A stretch of DNA of 64,000 nucleotides, taken from NCBI RefSeq assembly GCF_030268885.1, contig NZ_BSSA01000004.1, positions 248,001 through 312,000 on the forward strand. The letters are read 5' to 3'. This DNA comes from Kitasatospora phosalacinea (GTDB taxonomy: Bacteria; Actinomycetota; Actinomycetes; Streptomycetales; Streptomycetaceae). Position numbers and translations under genes: made by a program. The stretch's first letter is position 1. Each line of letters starts with the position of its first letter. This document shows, in pieces, positions 26,501 to 34,013 of the stretch. The notes under the pieces were generated by a model, which had not been told where the DNA came from, ran no database searches, and worked only from the letters and a program-made list of their open reading frames with translations.

Positions 26501-27402
26501 CGACCGCGCAGGTGCGCCGCCCGGACGGCAGCTGGGCGGACCTGGGCCCGGTGCGGCCCGGCTACAACGAGCTGCGGGCCGACGGCGGGCCGGTGGAGGC
26601 GCTGCGGCTGGTGTGGCAGCCGGGCGGCGAGGCCCCGGTGGTCAACCAGGTGATCCCGTGGTGGGCGGACGTCCCGGCGGCCCGGCTGACGCTGGCCGAG
26701 CCGACCCTGGACGTGGTGGCGGGCGCGAGCGCCCCGGCCACCGCCCGGGTCACCGTGGAGTCGGGGCGGCCGGACGCGCTGACCGGCGCGCTGCGGGCCG
26801 AGGTCCCGGCCGTGGCGAGGGGCCTGGTGGTGGCACCGGCCCCGGCGGTGACGGTGCCGCGCGGCGGCCGGGCGGACGCGCCGCTGCTGGTCACGGCGGC
26901 CGCGGACACCCCGTCGGGCACCTACCGGGTGCCGGTGGTGTTCACCGCGGGCGCGCTGAGCGTGCGCCAGGAGCTGCTGGTGCACGTCGTGCCGCCGGTC
27001 GGCGGGCCGGACCTGGCGCCGTCCGCGACCGCGACCGCCTCGGGCCAGGACAGTGCGAGGACCCCGGCGGCGGCGGTGGCCGACGGCGACCCGAAGACCT
27101 CCTGGAGCGCCCCGGCCGAGGACGACGCCTGGGTGCAGCTGCAGCTGCCGCAGCCCGTCCGGCTGGGTTCGGCGGTGCTGCACTGGGGCGGCGCGTACGC
27201 CTCCGCGTACCGGCTGGAGGTCTCGTCCGACGGCGTGGCGTGGACCACGGCGGCGGAGGTGGACAACGGGCAGGGCGGCACCGAGACGGTCCGCTTCGAC
27301 GCGCCGGGCGCGCGGTACCTGCGGGTGCAGGGCGTGGCCCGGGCCACCCGCTACGGGTACGCGCTGTCCGGGATCGAGCTGTACGGCGTGCCGCAGGGCT
27401 GA
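23578..27402 (+). CDS. GH84-like beta-N-acetylglucosaminidase-domain secreted protein with CBM32-type C terminus
   Basis: A 1274-residue exported protein. A long N terminus (about 80 residues) precedes a hydrophobic signal-like helix (VAATLSAAAVVGGLLLPAPGFA, about 81-102). Next come a GH20-type helper domain (FPRPQELRAGGKPVAVP onward), then an NAGidase/GH84 barrel (RDWPSGAAQRGTAESFYGAP to MDNYPVNDS). An all-helical region and beta domains follow, including a discoidin/F5_8-type CBM32 at the end (ATASGQDSARTPAAAVADGD). Canonical GH84 enzymes have adjacent Asp-Asp; here the segment is D428-F-L430-D431, so the first Asp aligns with Leu. GTG 23578 follows AAGGAGG by 5 bases. Glycan substrate unknown. 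Confidence 0.8.
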   Translation: MQARVSVAAGRRLRQGLERSAALREVLHHPAALAARRTAARTARQIAPRAADRFIADVKGTEPLLASVRAERRTGRRARTLRVAATLSAAAVVGGLLLPAPGFAVEATIRHDLGASAPDTAEPAAVAEAPLPLGSLTDPQVFPRPQELRAGGKPVAVPRQVTLVLADSADGPAVDAVRTLLARAGATQVVAAAQAPEQPAPGSLVVYVGGPYEGAGGAVDRALRLLAAADGRKDTEVPQLAGLPSGGYLLASGQLPTAGGSYGAVVLAGVDGAGTFYAAQSLAQLLSPVGPGQGQGGEGDRGFPGVLLRDWPSGAAQRGTAESFYGAPWSSAQRLAVVDFLGRTKQDYFLYAPGGDPYRSQRWREAYPARQAAELAELTARARANHVTVGYSIAPGQSFCFSSGKDVDALVAKLDGLRQLGVQAFQLDFLDVSYDEWHCGADRRKFGTGPVAAAKAQAALTAAVQQKLAAKRPGAVQLSVVPTEYLKQGTSPYRAALAAGLPDGVRVVWSGGAAIPAQVTGEQIGATAGLFGRPLVTMDNYPVNDSAPDRLFLGGYAGRDAEVARRSAVLLTAAMSQPVASRIPLATAADFGWQPDGYRPEQSLAAALRLLTAGPAQQAAAAALAGNSASSPLGGKESAYLVPLVEAFWAAAEPASGAPADAAQLRAAAQPLREAFTVMADAPRTLAGDPLAADAAPWLARLSAYGAAGRAAVDMLLAQQGGDGAAAWQARLELGRQRGVLEQNPVTVGRGVLDAFLDRAAKSADTWSGITAGATPTTTLGTAHDHGPALMADGSAETFYWSSGQPQVGDSFGLDLGTPKPLGSVTVLMGGSGDDPDARSAADDYLHDGVLEYWTGSGGWHRLATVHGQRTVRASAPAGTVARAVRLRATGGQQTAVAVREFTTAAPDAVDAAVSGPPAAPGSSPEAVLSGDPDSAFRAAAPPAAGDRPLTVELGAARPLDRLTVLTDPTVRAEATAQVRRPDGSWADLGPVRPGYNELRADGGPVEALRLVWQPGGEAPVVNQVIPWWADVPAARLTLAEPTLDVVAGASAPATARVTVESGRPDALTGALRAEVPAVARGLVVAPAPAVTVPRGGRADAPLLVTAAADTPSGTYRVPVVFTAGALSVRQELLVHVVPPVGGPDLAPSATATASGQDSARTPAAAVADGDPKTSWSAPAEDDAWVQLQLPQPVRLGSAVLHWGGAYASAYRLEVSSDGVAWTTAAEVDNGQGGTETVRFDAPGARYLRVQGVARATRYGYALSGIELYGVPQG

Positions 27403-27410
27403 GGCGCGGC

Positions 27411-27450
27411 GGGCCGCCGACGCTCCCGCTGCGGGGTGCGCCGGCGGCCC
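27411..27450. terminator. Hairpin between the GH84-like gene and the HNH gene
   Basis: Arms GGGCCGCCG (27411-27419) and CGGCGGCCC (27442-27450) are perfectly complementary and lie between two convergent genes. Confidence 0.55.
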
Positions 27451-27491
27451 ATGAGGCGTACCGGTTTCGTGTCGGGCAGGCCCTTGTCTGT

Positions 27492-28103
27492 TCAGGCGGA
27501 GAGCGGGGCGTGCTGCTCGCCGCGGCGGATCGGACGGGTGCGGACCGGGGCGGGCAGGACCGCCTCCGGATGGTCGTGGTGCTCGAAGTCCCGGAACTGG
27601 TCGAGGCCGCCGTACGGCTCCAGGTAGGGCCGCCAGCGCGGGTCCTTGATCCCGGTGCCGATGACCCGCCAGGCCAGGCCGCTGGGCGCGGCCGGGGGGC
27701 GCTTCATCCGCCAGCCGAGGTCGGCGAGGTGCCGGTCGGCCTTGGTGTGGTTGCAGCGGCGGCAGGCCGCCACCACGTTGTCCCACCGGTGCTGGCCGCC
27801 CCGGCTGCGCGGGATGACGTGGTCGACACTGGTGGCGGCGGCCCCGCAGTACACGCACCGGCCGTGGTCGCGGGCGAACAGCGCCCGCCTGGTCAGCGGC
27901 ACGGGGCCTCGGTAGGGGACCCGCACGAAACGGGTCAGTTTGACGACGGACGGTGCCTGGACGGCACCGGTGGCGCTGTGCAGTGTGGTGCCCGCATCCT
28001 CCAGGGCGATCGCCTTGTGGTTGAGGACGAGGATGAGGGCGCGTCGCATCGAGACGACACCGAGCGGCTCGTACGACGCGTTGAGGACAAGGACATGCGG
28101 CAC
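27492..28103 (-). CDS. HNH endonuclease family protein
   Basis: A 203-residue protein beginning MPHVLVLNASYEPLGVVSMRRAL. The HNH core is CVYCGAAATSVDHVIPRSRGG with the zinc-binding CxxC, then DNVVAACRRCNHTKADR with the second CxxC. This compact family is widespread and chromosomal in actinobacteria and is not linked to introns or phage here; its cellular role is unknown. GTG 28103 is chosen because GGAGG stands 4 bases upstream. The C-terminal tail is basic and proline-rich. No toxin or restriction partner is adjacent. Confidence 0.85.
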   Translation of the reverse strand: MPHVLVLNASYEPLGVVSMRRALILVLNHKAIALEDAGTTLHSATGAVQAPSVVKLTRFVRVPYRGPVPLTRRALFARDHGRCVYCGAAATSVDHVIPRSRGGQHRWDNVVAACRRCNHTKADRHLADLGWRMKRPPAAPSGLAWRVIGTGIKDPRWRPYLEPYGGLDQFRDFEHHDHPEAVLPAPVRTRPIRRGEQHAPLSA

Positions 28104-28413
28104 GGGGCCTCCTTGGACGCCTGCGGCGCGTGGCTCGCGCCGAGTCGAGCGGGTGACCGCGCCCCGCGCGGGGGCGTGATCTCCCTCAGTGTCGCCTTAC
28201 GCCGTCGTACGACGCCACCATTTCTCCGTGAACGGGCCGCGCGCGTGCGGTGAGCCCCCGCACGACCCGCCATGGTCGGTATGCCCAGCTCGGGCCCCTC
28301 CTGCACGTACCGTGCGGGGGGCGGTGCGGTGCGTGTCCGGAACCGGACGGGTGCCCTGACGGGCCGTCCGAGCGGGTGAACGGGCCGGTGGGAGGGCTCG
28401 CTACAGTGGGGCG
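28104..28413. other. 310-bp divergent intergenic region, HNH / MscS
   Basis: It contains a perfect 12-bp palindrome CGTCGTACGACG (28203-28214) and the promoter element of the mscS-type gene at its right end. I see no small gene in it. Confidence 0.5.
28402..28407 (+). promoter_or_regulatory. -10 element of a probably leaderless mscS transcript
   Basis: TACAGT ends 6 bases before the ATG at 28414, the usual spacing for a transcript whose first base is the start codon. No ribosome site fits that ATG. The -35 region is weak. Confidence 0.45.
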
Positions 28414-29481
28414 ATGCTCGCCGATTCCGCCGCCGACGGCACCACGCCGACGTTCTCCATCCCCACCAGCGCCGCCGATGTGACGGACACCACCCGGCAG
28501 GCGGCCGGGTGGCTGGACGAGAACTGGCAGGGCTGGGTGATCAGCGGACTGCGGATCGTGCTCGTCCTGGCGCTGGCGCTGGTGCTGCGGGCCGTGGTGC
28601 GCAAGGTGATCGACAAGCTGGTGGCTCGGATGGGGCGGCCCGCGGAGTCCGACAACGACCACGGGGTGCTCGGCGGCCTGCTCGCCAACAGCGGCGTGGT
28701 CAACACCGAGCGCCGCCAGCAGCGGTCCGAGGCGATCGGTTCGGTGCTGCGCTCGGTGGCCTCCTTCACCATCCTCGGCACCGCCTCGCTGATGGCCCTG
28801 TCGGTGCTCGGCGTCGACCTGGCGCCGCTGCTGGCCTCCGCCGGTGTGGCCGGTGTCGCGATCGGCTTCGGCGCCCGCAACCTGGTCACCGACTTCCTCT
28901 CCGGCGTCTTCATGATCATGGAGGACCAGTACGGCGTCGGCGACGAGATCGACACCGGCGTGGCCAGCGGCACCGTGCTGGAGGTCGGCCTGCGGGTCAC
29001 CAAGCTGCGCGGCTCCTCCGGCGAGATCTGGTACATCCGCAACGGCGAGGTCAAGCGGATCGCCAACATGAGCCAGGGCTGGGGCACCGCCACCGTCGAC
29101 GTCCAGGTCGGCTACAAGGAGGACCTGGAGCGGATCGAGCTGCTGGTCACCGAGACCGCCGAGCAGCTCGCCAAGGAGAGCCCGTACGACGAGCTGATCT
29201 GGGGCCGGGTCAAGGTGCTGGGCGTCGAGTCGGTGTCCGTCGACTCCGTCCAGCTGCGGATCGAGGCCCGCTGCACGCCCGGGAAGTCCGCGCAGGTGGC
29301 CCGCGCCCTGCGGGTGCGGCTGAAGGCCGCCTTCGACCTGGCCGGCGTCAAGCTCAAGGAGGAGCCCGCCGCCGCCGTCCCGGCCCAGCCCGCCGCCCCG
29401 GAGATCCTCCCGCCCTCCGCCCTGGCCGACCCCAACTCGGCCCGCTCGCTGGCCGCCAAGCCGATACCGACCCAGAACTGA
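28414..29481 (+). CDS. MscS-family small-conductance mechanosensitive channel
   Basis: A 355-residue MscS channel that releases solutes on hypo-osmotic shock. TM1 is about 41-60, TM2 about 110-130. The pore helix is LASAGVAGVAIGFGARNLVTDFLSG, with the Gly/Ala packing typical of MscS TM3. Next is the beta domain (EDQYGVGDEIDTGVASGTVLEVGLRVTKLR) and the alpha/beta vestibule. A Pro/Ala-rich tail of about 45 residues extends beyond the family core. The start is ATG 28414 with no ribosome site, consistent with leaderless translation. It is a single-gene unit convergent with the LysR gene. Confidence 0.92.
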   Translation: MLADSAADGTTPTFSIPTSAADVTDTTRQAAGWLDENWQGWVISGLRIVLVLALALVLRAVVRKVIDKLVARMGRPAESDNDHGVLGGLLANSGVVNTERRQQRSEAIGSVLRSVASFTILGTASLMALSVLGVDLAPLLASAGVAGVAIGFGARNLVTDFLSGVFMIMEDQYGVGDEIDTGVASGTVLEVGLRVTKLRGSSGEIWYIRNGEVKRIANMSQGWGTATVDVQVGYKEDLERIELLVTETAEQLAKESPYDELIWGRVKVLGVESVSVDSVQLRIEARCTPGKSAQVARALRVRLKAAFDLAGVKLKEEPAAAVPAQPAAPEILPPSALADPNSARSLAAKPIPTQN

Positions 29482-29508
29482 GCCGGGGCCCGGGACCGGC
29501 CGGCCCGG

Positions 29509-30342
29509 TCAGCCGCCCGTCGCCGCCCGCAGCAGGGCGGCCAGCGGGCGGGAGCGGCTGTCGGGGGGCCAGGCGAGCACGGTGGTGACCTGCGGGGCGT
29601 CGGGGACGGGGACGGGTGTGACCCCCGGGCCCAGCTGGGCGCGGCAGGACTCCGGGAGGACGGCGCACGTCCGGCCCAGGGCGATCAGCTGGTGGAGCTG
29701 GGTGTGGTCGCGGATCGCCGGCCCCGGCCCGTCCGGGTGGCTGCCGTCCGGGCGCGGGTAGCGGGGGGCGGGCAGGTCCGGCAGGTCGGCCAGCTCGGCG
29801 AGGCGCAGCTCCCGGCGGGCGGCCAGCGGGTGGGCCGCGGGCAGCAGGGCGACCTGGCCCTCGGTGTGCAGCTCCTCGGTGTCCAGGCCGGCCGTGGAGT
29901 CGAACGGCAGGTGCAGCAGCGCGACGTCCGCCTCGCCCCGGCGCAGCAGCTGCCCCTGCTCGCCGTACTGGCACAGCTGCACCTCCACCGGGACCGCGCC
30001 GGGCTCGGCCCCGTAGGCGGCCAGCAGCCCGGCCAGCAGGTCGGCGGAGGCGCCCGCCTTCGCCGCCAGCACCAGCCCCGGCTGCCCGGCCCGGCGGGTG
30101 CGGGCCTCCGCGGCGGCCACCGCCTCCAGCGCGGCGCGGCCCTCGCGCAGCAGCACCCGGCCCGGGCCGGTCAGCGCCACGCCGTGGCTGTCGCGCTCCA
30201 GCAGCGCGGTACCCAGCCGCCGCTCCAACCGGGCGATCGCCCGCGACAGCGGCGGCTGCGCCATGCCGAGCCGCTGCGCCGCCCGGCCGAAGTGCAACTC
30301 CTCGGCGACGGCGACGAAGTACCGCAGTTCCCTGGTCTCCAC
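29509..30342 (-). CDS. LysR-family transcriptional regulator
   Basis: A 277-residue LysR protein. The N-terminal helix-turn-helix reads ELHFGRAAQRLGMAQPPLSRAIARLERRLG. The C-terminal effector domain is complete though short. GTG 30342 gives the canonical start METRELRYFVAVAEELHF. It is divergent from an SDR gene across 90 bases that hold a T-N11-A palindrome, so it most likely controls that gene and itself. The effector is unknown, presumably a substrate of the dehydrogenase. Confidence 0.9.
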   Translation of the reverse strand: METRELRYFVAVAEELHFGRAAQRLGMAQPPLSRAIARLERRLGTALLERDSHGVALTGPGRVLLREGRAALEAVAAAEARTRRAGQPGLVLAAKAGASADLLAGLLAAYGAEPGAVPVEVQLCQYGEQGQLLRRGEADVALLHLPFDSTAGLDTEELHTEGQVALLPAAHPLAARRELRLAELADLPDLPAPRYPRPDGSHPDGPGPAIRDHTQLHQLIALGRTCAVLPESCRAQLGPGVTPVPVPDAPQVTTVLAWPPDSRSRPLAALLRAATGG

Positions 30343-30355
30343 CGGCCCAGCGTAC

Positions 30356-30378
30356 GGCGATACCCGGCGGGTATCGCC
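30356..30378. promoter_or_regulatory. LysR-type operator (T-N11-A palindrome)
   Basis: GGCGATACCC (30356-30365) and GGGTATCGCC (30369-30378) are perfect 10-bp arms around a 3-base centre. Within it T30361 and A30373 are 11 bases apart, the LysR recognition rule. It is 14 bases from the LysR start and 55 bases from the SDR start. Confidence 0.75.
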
Positions 30379-30432
30379 GGGTGCCCGGATCGGTCCTGGC
30401 CGCGGCCCGGGCGGCGGCCCAAGGATGGGGGC

Positions 30433-31158
30433 ATGGACGAGAAGACGGTTGCGCTGGTCACCGGCGCGAACAAGGGCATCGGGTACGAGATCGCGGCGGG
30501 CCTCGGCGCGCTGGGCTGGCGGGTCGGGGTCGGGGCCCGCGACGAGGGGCGGCGCACGGCCGCCGTGGCGGCGCTGCGGGAGGGCGGCGCGGACGCCTTC
30601 CCGGTGCCGCTGGACGTCACCGACGACGCCTCGGCGGCCGCGGCGGCCGACCTGTTCGCGGAGCGCTTCGGCCGGCTCGACGTGCTGGTCAACAACGCGG
30701 CGGTGACCGGCGGCCCGGGGCAGGAGCCGACCGCGGTGGGCCTGGAGCAGGTCCGGCTGGCGGTGGAGACCAACGTGCTGGGGGTGATCCGGGTGACCAA
30801 CGCGCTGCTGCCGCTGCTGCGCCGCTCGGCCTCCCCGCGGATCGTCAACCTGTCCAGCCGCGTGGGCTCGTTGACCCTGCAGTCCGACCCGGACGCCTCC
30901 ACCGGGCCGATCTCGGCCGCGTACGCGCCGTCGAAGTCCTTCCTGAACGCGGTCACCCTGCAGTACGCCAAGGAGCTGCGCGGCACCGGCGTGCTGGTCA
31001 ACCTGGCCTGCCCGGGCTACTGCGACACCGACCTGAACGGGCACCAGGGCACCCGCACCCCCGCCCAGGGCGCGGCGGTCGCCGTCCGGCTGGCCGCGCT
31101 GCCCGACGGCGGCCCCAGCGGCGGGTTCTTCGACGAGGACGGCCCGCTGCCCTGGTGA
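30433..31158 (+). CDS. Short-chain dehydrogenase/reductase
   Basis: A 241-residue classical SDR. The cofactor motif is TGANKGIGYEIA, followed by NNAAV, the catalytic Ser in VNLSSRVG, and YAPSK (Tyr and Lys). Arg36 in GARDEGRR suggests NADPH. Similarity to carbonyl-reductase-like SDRs (NKGIG, CPGYCDTDLNGHQG) points to small carbonyl substrates such as quinones or aldehydes; the real substrate is unknown. It is divergent from the LysR gene and followed by a 17-bp hairpin. Confidence 0.9.
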   Translation: MDEKTVALVTGANKGIGYEIAAGLGALGWRVGVGARDEGRRTAAVAALREGGADAFPVPLDVTDDASAAAAADLFAERFGRLDVLVNNAAVTGGPGQEPTAVGLEQVRLAVETNVLGVIRVTNALLPLLRRSASPRIVNLSSRVGSLTLQSDPDASTGPISAAYAPSKSFLNAVTLQYAKELRGTGVLVNLACPGYCDTDLNGHQGTRTPAQGAAVAVRLAALPDGGPSGGFFDEDGPLPW

Positions 31159-31205
31159 CGGCCCGCCGGTGCGGGCGCCGGGGCCCGCCGGGCGGAGCGG
31201 CACCG

Positions 31206-31240
31206 AGCAGGGGCGCGGGGAACTTCCCCGCGCCCCTGCT
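31206..31240 (+). terminator. Terminator after the SDR gene
   Basis: Perfect 17-bp arms (31206-31222 and 31224-31240) flank a single central base. The stem contains GGGGCGCGGGGAA, related to the elements at 4421 and 15735. Confidence 0.75.
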
Positions 31241-31258
31241 GCCGTTCGCCGCACACCC

Positions 31259-31274
31259 AGTGGTCTCTACCAAT
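31259..31274 (+). promoter_or_regulatory. dre-like site (candidate DasR binding site) upstream of csnR
   Basis: AGTGGTCTCTACCAAT matches 12 of 16 positions of the DasR dre consensus ACTGGTCTAGACCACT as I recall it, keeping the TGGTCT and ACCA cores. DasR is the GntR-type regulator of GlcNAc and chitin use. It lies 108 bases before csnR, upstream of the promoter. Inference from pattern only. Confidence 0.45.
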
Positions 31275-31291
31275 GAAGTGCTCCCGTACCG

Positions 31292-31324
31292 TTGACAACC
31301 ACGGCTCGCGATTGGAAACTTTCC
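31292..31324 (+). promoter_or_regulatory. csnR promoter region with candidate CsnR operator
   Basis: A consensus -35 TTGACA (31292-31297) is followed at 17-18 bases by a weak -10 that coincides with the palindrome GGAAACTTTCC (31314-31324). A repressor on that palindrome would block the promoter. ROK repressors of this type bind such GAAA/TTTC palindromes, so autoregulation of csnR-K by CsnR is likely. Confidence 0.6.
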
Positions 31325-31366
31325 TAACAGTTGGCCGCAGCGGCGCACGCAGAGGAGGATCGGGCC

Positions 31367-32560
31367 GTGACCACCACCCGAAAGACGCCCCGCTCCCCGC
31401 TGGCCGGTACGCCGAGCCTGCTGCGGGCCATCAACGACCGCGCCGCGCTGGAGCTGCTGCTCGCGAACGGCCCGCTCTCCCGCACCCAGATCGGGAGCCT
31501 GACCGGGCTCTCGAAGCCGACCGCCTCGCAGCTGCTGGCCCGGCTGGAGGCGGTCGGGCTGGTGGTGCCGGTCGGGACGACGGCCGGGGGGCCGGGGCCC
31601 AACGCCCAGCTGTACCAGGTGAACCCGGCGGCGGGCCACGTCGCGGGCGTGGACGTGACGAGCACCGCGGTGCGGGTCGCGGTCGCGGACATCACCGGGA
31701 CGACGCTGGCGGAGCACCGGGTGTCGACCAAGGGGTGGCCGGCCGCGGAAACGGTGGCGCGGGTCGCGGAGACGGTCGCGGAGACGGTGCGGCGGGCGGA
31801 GCTCGCGCCGGGGTGCCTGCGCGAGGTCGTGATCGGGATCGGCGGTGCACCCGATCCGGTGACCGGCAAGCTGCGGTACGCCTCGCACCTGCCGGGCTGG
31901 CACTCGCCGCGGCTGGTGGAGGAGCTGGAGGCGGCACTGGGCGCGCCGGTGTCGATCGAGAACGACGTGAACCTGGCCGCGGTGGCGGAGCAGGCCGGCG
32001 GGGCGGCGGCGGGGTGCGAGGACTTCGTCCTGCTGTGGGCCGAGGAGGGCATCGGCGCGGCGATCGTGATCGCGGGCCGGTTGCACCGGGGTTTCACCGG
32101 GGGTGCGGGCGAGGTCGGCTACATGCCGGTGCCCGACGCCCCGGTGTCGTTGGGCTCCCGACGGAAGGTGTCCGGCGGGTTCCAGGACCTGGCCGGTGAG
32201 CCCGCGGTGCTGGCGCTGGCCCGTCGGCACGGGCTGCGCGGCACCGACGCGGCGCAGGTGGTGGCCGGGGCCCTGGGCACGGCCGGGGGCGAGGCCTTCC
32301 TGACCGAGCTGGCCGAGCGGCTGGCGGTCGGGCTGGCGGTGATCGCCTCGGTGGTGGACCCGGAGCTGGTGGTGCTCTCCGGGGGGACGCCGACCGCGGG
32401 CGGGGAACGCCTGCGGGAGCTGGTCCAGGAGGCCCTGGGCCGGATGTCCATCCCGCGGCCGGAGGTGCGGCTGTCGGCCGTGCCCGGGTCGCCCGTCCTG
32501 ACCGGCGCGCTGCAGCGCGCGCTGGCGAGCACCCGGGACGTCCTGTTCAGCACGCACTGA
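31367..32560 (+). CDS. csnR: ROK-family repressor of the chitosan oligosaccharide operon
   Basis: A 397-residue ROK regulator. The winged helix (about 35-80) reads PLSRTQIGSLTGLSKPTASQLLARLEAVG, and the kinase-like fold follows (GHVAGVDVTSTAVRVAVAD, ENDVNLAAVAEQ). The cysteine zinc cluster present in rok7B7 is absent. GTG 31367 has GAGGAGG 8 bases upstream. Position, order and family match csnR of S. lividans, which represses the chitosanase gene csnA and the csnR-K operon and is relieved by chitosan-derived oligosaccharides. It heads a six-gene rightward operon. Confidence 0.85.
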   Translation: MTTTRKTPRSPLAGTPSLLRAINDRAALELLLANGPLSRTQIGSLTGLSKPTASQLLARLEAVGLVVPVGTTAGGPGPNAQLYQVNPAAGHVAGVDVTSTAVRVAVADITGTTLAEHRVSTKGWPAAETVARVAETVAETVRRAELAPGCLREVVIGIGGAPDPVTGKLRYASHLPGWHSPRLVEELEAALGAPVSIENDVNLAAVAEQAGGAAAGCEDFVLLWAEEGIGAAIVIAGRLHRGFTGGAGEVGYMPVPDAPVSLGSRRKVSGGFQDLAGEPAVLALARRHGLRGTDAAQVVAGALGTAGGEAFLTELAERLAVGLAVIASVVDPELVVLSGGTPTAGGERLRELVQEALGRMSIPRPEVRLSAVPGSPVLTGALQRALASTRDVLFSTH

Positions 32561-32653
32561 TGCAACCGATGCACGTTCGCACGCACGCCCAGGCCCCCAC
32601 GGGCCGCCGGGCCGTGCCGCCCTGCCCCCGTCCCTCCAGAGGAGTGCCCTTCC

Positions 32654-34012
32654 GTGGACAAGACCCGTAGATCCCCGCTCGCCCGCCGCCCGCTGGCCGC
32701 ACTCACCGCGGCCGCCTGCACGGCGCTGCTGGCCACCGCCTGCACCGGCACCAACTCCGGTGGAGGTCAGGACGGTTCGGCCTCCGGCCAGGACGTGACG
32801 ATCACCTTCTGGCACGGCTGGAGCCAGGACAACGAGGTGAAGGCGATCAACGACAACGTCGCCGCCTTCGAGAAGCTGCACCCCAACATCCACGTCAAGG
32901 TGGTCGGCAACATCGCCGACGACAAGGCCGAACAGGCGCTGCGCGCGGGCGGCCCGGACGCGCCGGACGTGGTGTCCTCGTTCTCCACCGACAACGTGGG
33001 CAAGTTCTGCGCCTCGCACGTGTGGGCGGACCTCGGGCCGATGCTGCGCAAGGACGGCATCGACCCGGCGAAGACCTTCCCGAGCGCGATGCTCAAGTAC
33101 AGCCAGTACCAGGGCAACCAGTGCGCGCTGCCGCTGCTCGGCGACGCGTACGGCCTGTACTACAACAAGACCGCGTTCGCGGCGGCCGGGATCACCGCCC
33201 CGCCGAAGACCTTCAGCGAGTTCGCCGAGGACGCCGCCAAGCTGACCGTCCCCGACGGCGACTCGTACAAGCAGCTGGGCTTCATGCCGAACTACCACGG
33301 CTACGAGACGGCGATCGCGCACTACCTCGGCCAGTACGGCAGCAGTTACTTCGGCCCGGACGGCAAGTCGAACGTGGCCACCGACCCGACCGTGGCGGCG
33401 GCGCTGACCTGGCAGAAGCAACTGGTCGACCGGCTCGGCGGGTTCGAGAAGCTGGAGAAGTACCGGACGACGTTCGGCGACGAGTTCAGCAGCAAGAACC
33501 CGTTCACCACCGGGCAGGTGGCGATGAGCCTGGACGGCGAGTGGCGGACCGCCTCGCTGGCCGAGGACAAGCCGGACTTCGAGTGGGCGACCGCGCCGTT
33601 CCCGGTGCCGGACGACCAGGCGGCCGCCTACGGGCGCGGCTACCAGACCGGCACCATCGTCGGCGTCGCGAACGGCTCGAAGAAGCAGACCGCGGCCTGG
33701 ACCTTCGTCAAGTACCTGACCACCGACACCGACGCGGTGGTCTCCTTCGCCAACGCGATCCACAACGTGCCGAGCACCCTGGCCGCGCTGGAGTCGCCGA
33801 AGCTGGACGCGGACGCGAACTTCCGCACCTTCGTCGACATCGCGAAGAACCCGAACTCCTCGACCACCCCGGCCAGCATCAACGGCGGCGCCTACCAGGT
33901 GTCGCTGCAGAACCTCAGCTACGAGGTGGAGTCCGGCCGGCAGACCGACCTCGGGGCGGGCCTGAAGGCCACCGCCGAGGAGATCGACGCCGCCGTCAAC
34001 CAGGCGAAGTGA
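32654..34012 (+). CDS. csnE: Chitosan oligosaccharide/glucosamine-binding lipoprotein
   Basis: A 452-residue extracellular solute-binding protein (SBP_bac_1). The signal peptide ends in lipobox LATAC (Cys30), then a Ser/Gly linker and TITFWHGWSQDNEVKAINDN, the usual start of this fold; YLTTDTDAVVSFANA and the C-terminal region are complete. GTG 32654 follows GAGGAG at 10 bases. It captures sugar for the CsnFG permease. No ATPase gene is in the operon, so the transporter probably uses the shared MsiK ATPase, as other Streptomyces sugar importers do. Ligand inferred from synteny with csnE. Confidence 0.85.
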   Translation: MDKTRRSPLARRPLAALTAAACTALLATACTGTNSGGGQDGSASGQDVTITFWHGWSQDNEVKAINDNVAAFEKLHPNIHVKVVGNIADDKAEQALRAGGPDAPDVVSSFSTDNVGKFCASHVWADLGPMLRKDGIDPAKTFPSAMLKYSQYQGNQCALPLLGDAYGLYYNKTAFAAAGITAPPKTFSEFAEDAAKLTVPDGDSYKQLGFMPNYHGYETAIAHYLGQYGSSYFGPDGKSNVATDPTVAAALTWQKQLVDRLGGFEKLEKYRTTFGDEFSSKNPFTTGQVAMSLDGEWRTASLAEDKPDFEWATAPFPVPDDQAAAYGRGYQTGTIVGVANGSKKQTAAWTFVKYLTTDTDAVVSFANAIHNVPSTLAALESPKLDADANFRTFVDIAKNPNSSTTPASINGGAYQVSLQNLSYEVESGRQTDLGAGLKATAEEIDAAVNQAK

Positions 34013-34013
34013 C

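Noticed and set aside
23281..27858. Extension of the malQ frame far upstream on the - strand
   Set aside because: The added residues are antisense to the GH84-like gene and HNH region and consist of Arg/Gly/Ala repeats. MalQ homology begins just after 23280.
27492..28103. HNH gene as part of a homing intron or restriction system
   Set aside because: No intron structure, methyltransferase or phage gene is adjacent; the family is a common chromosomal one.
32569..32653. Small regulatory RNA between csnR and csnE
   Set aside because: The 93-base gap has no promoter or stable hairpin; a simple leader explains it.
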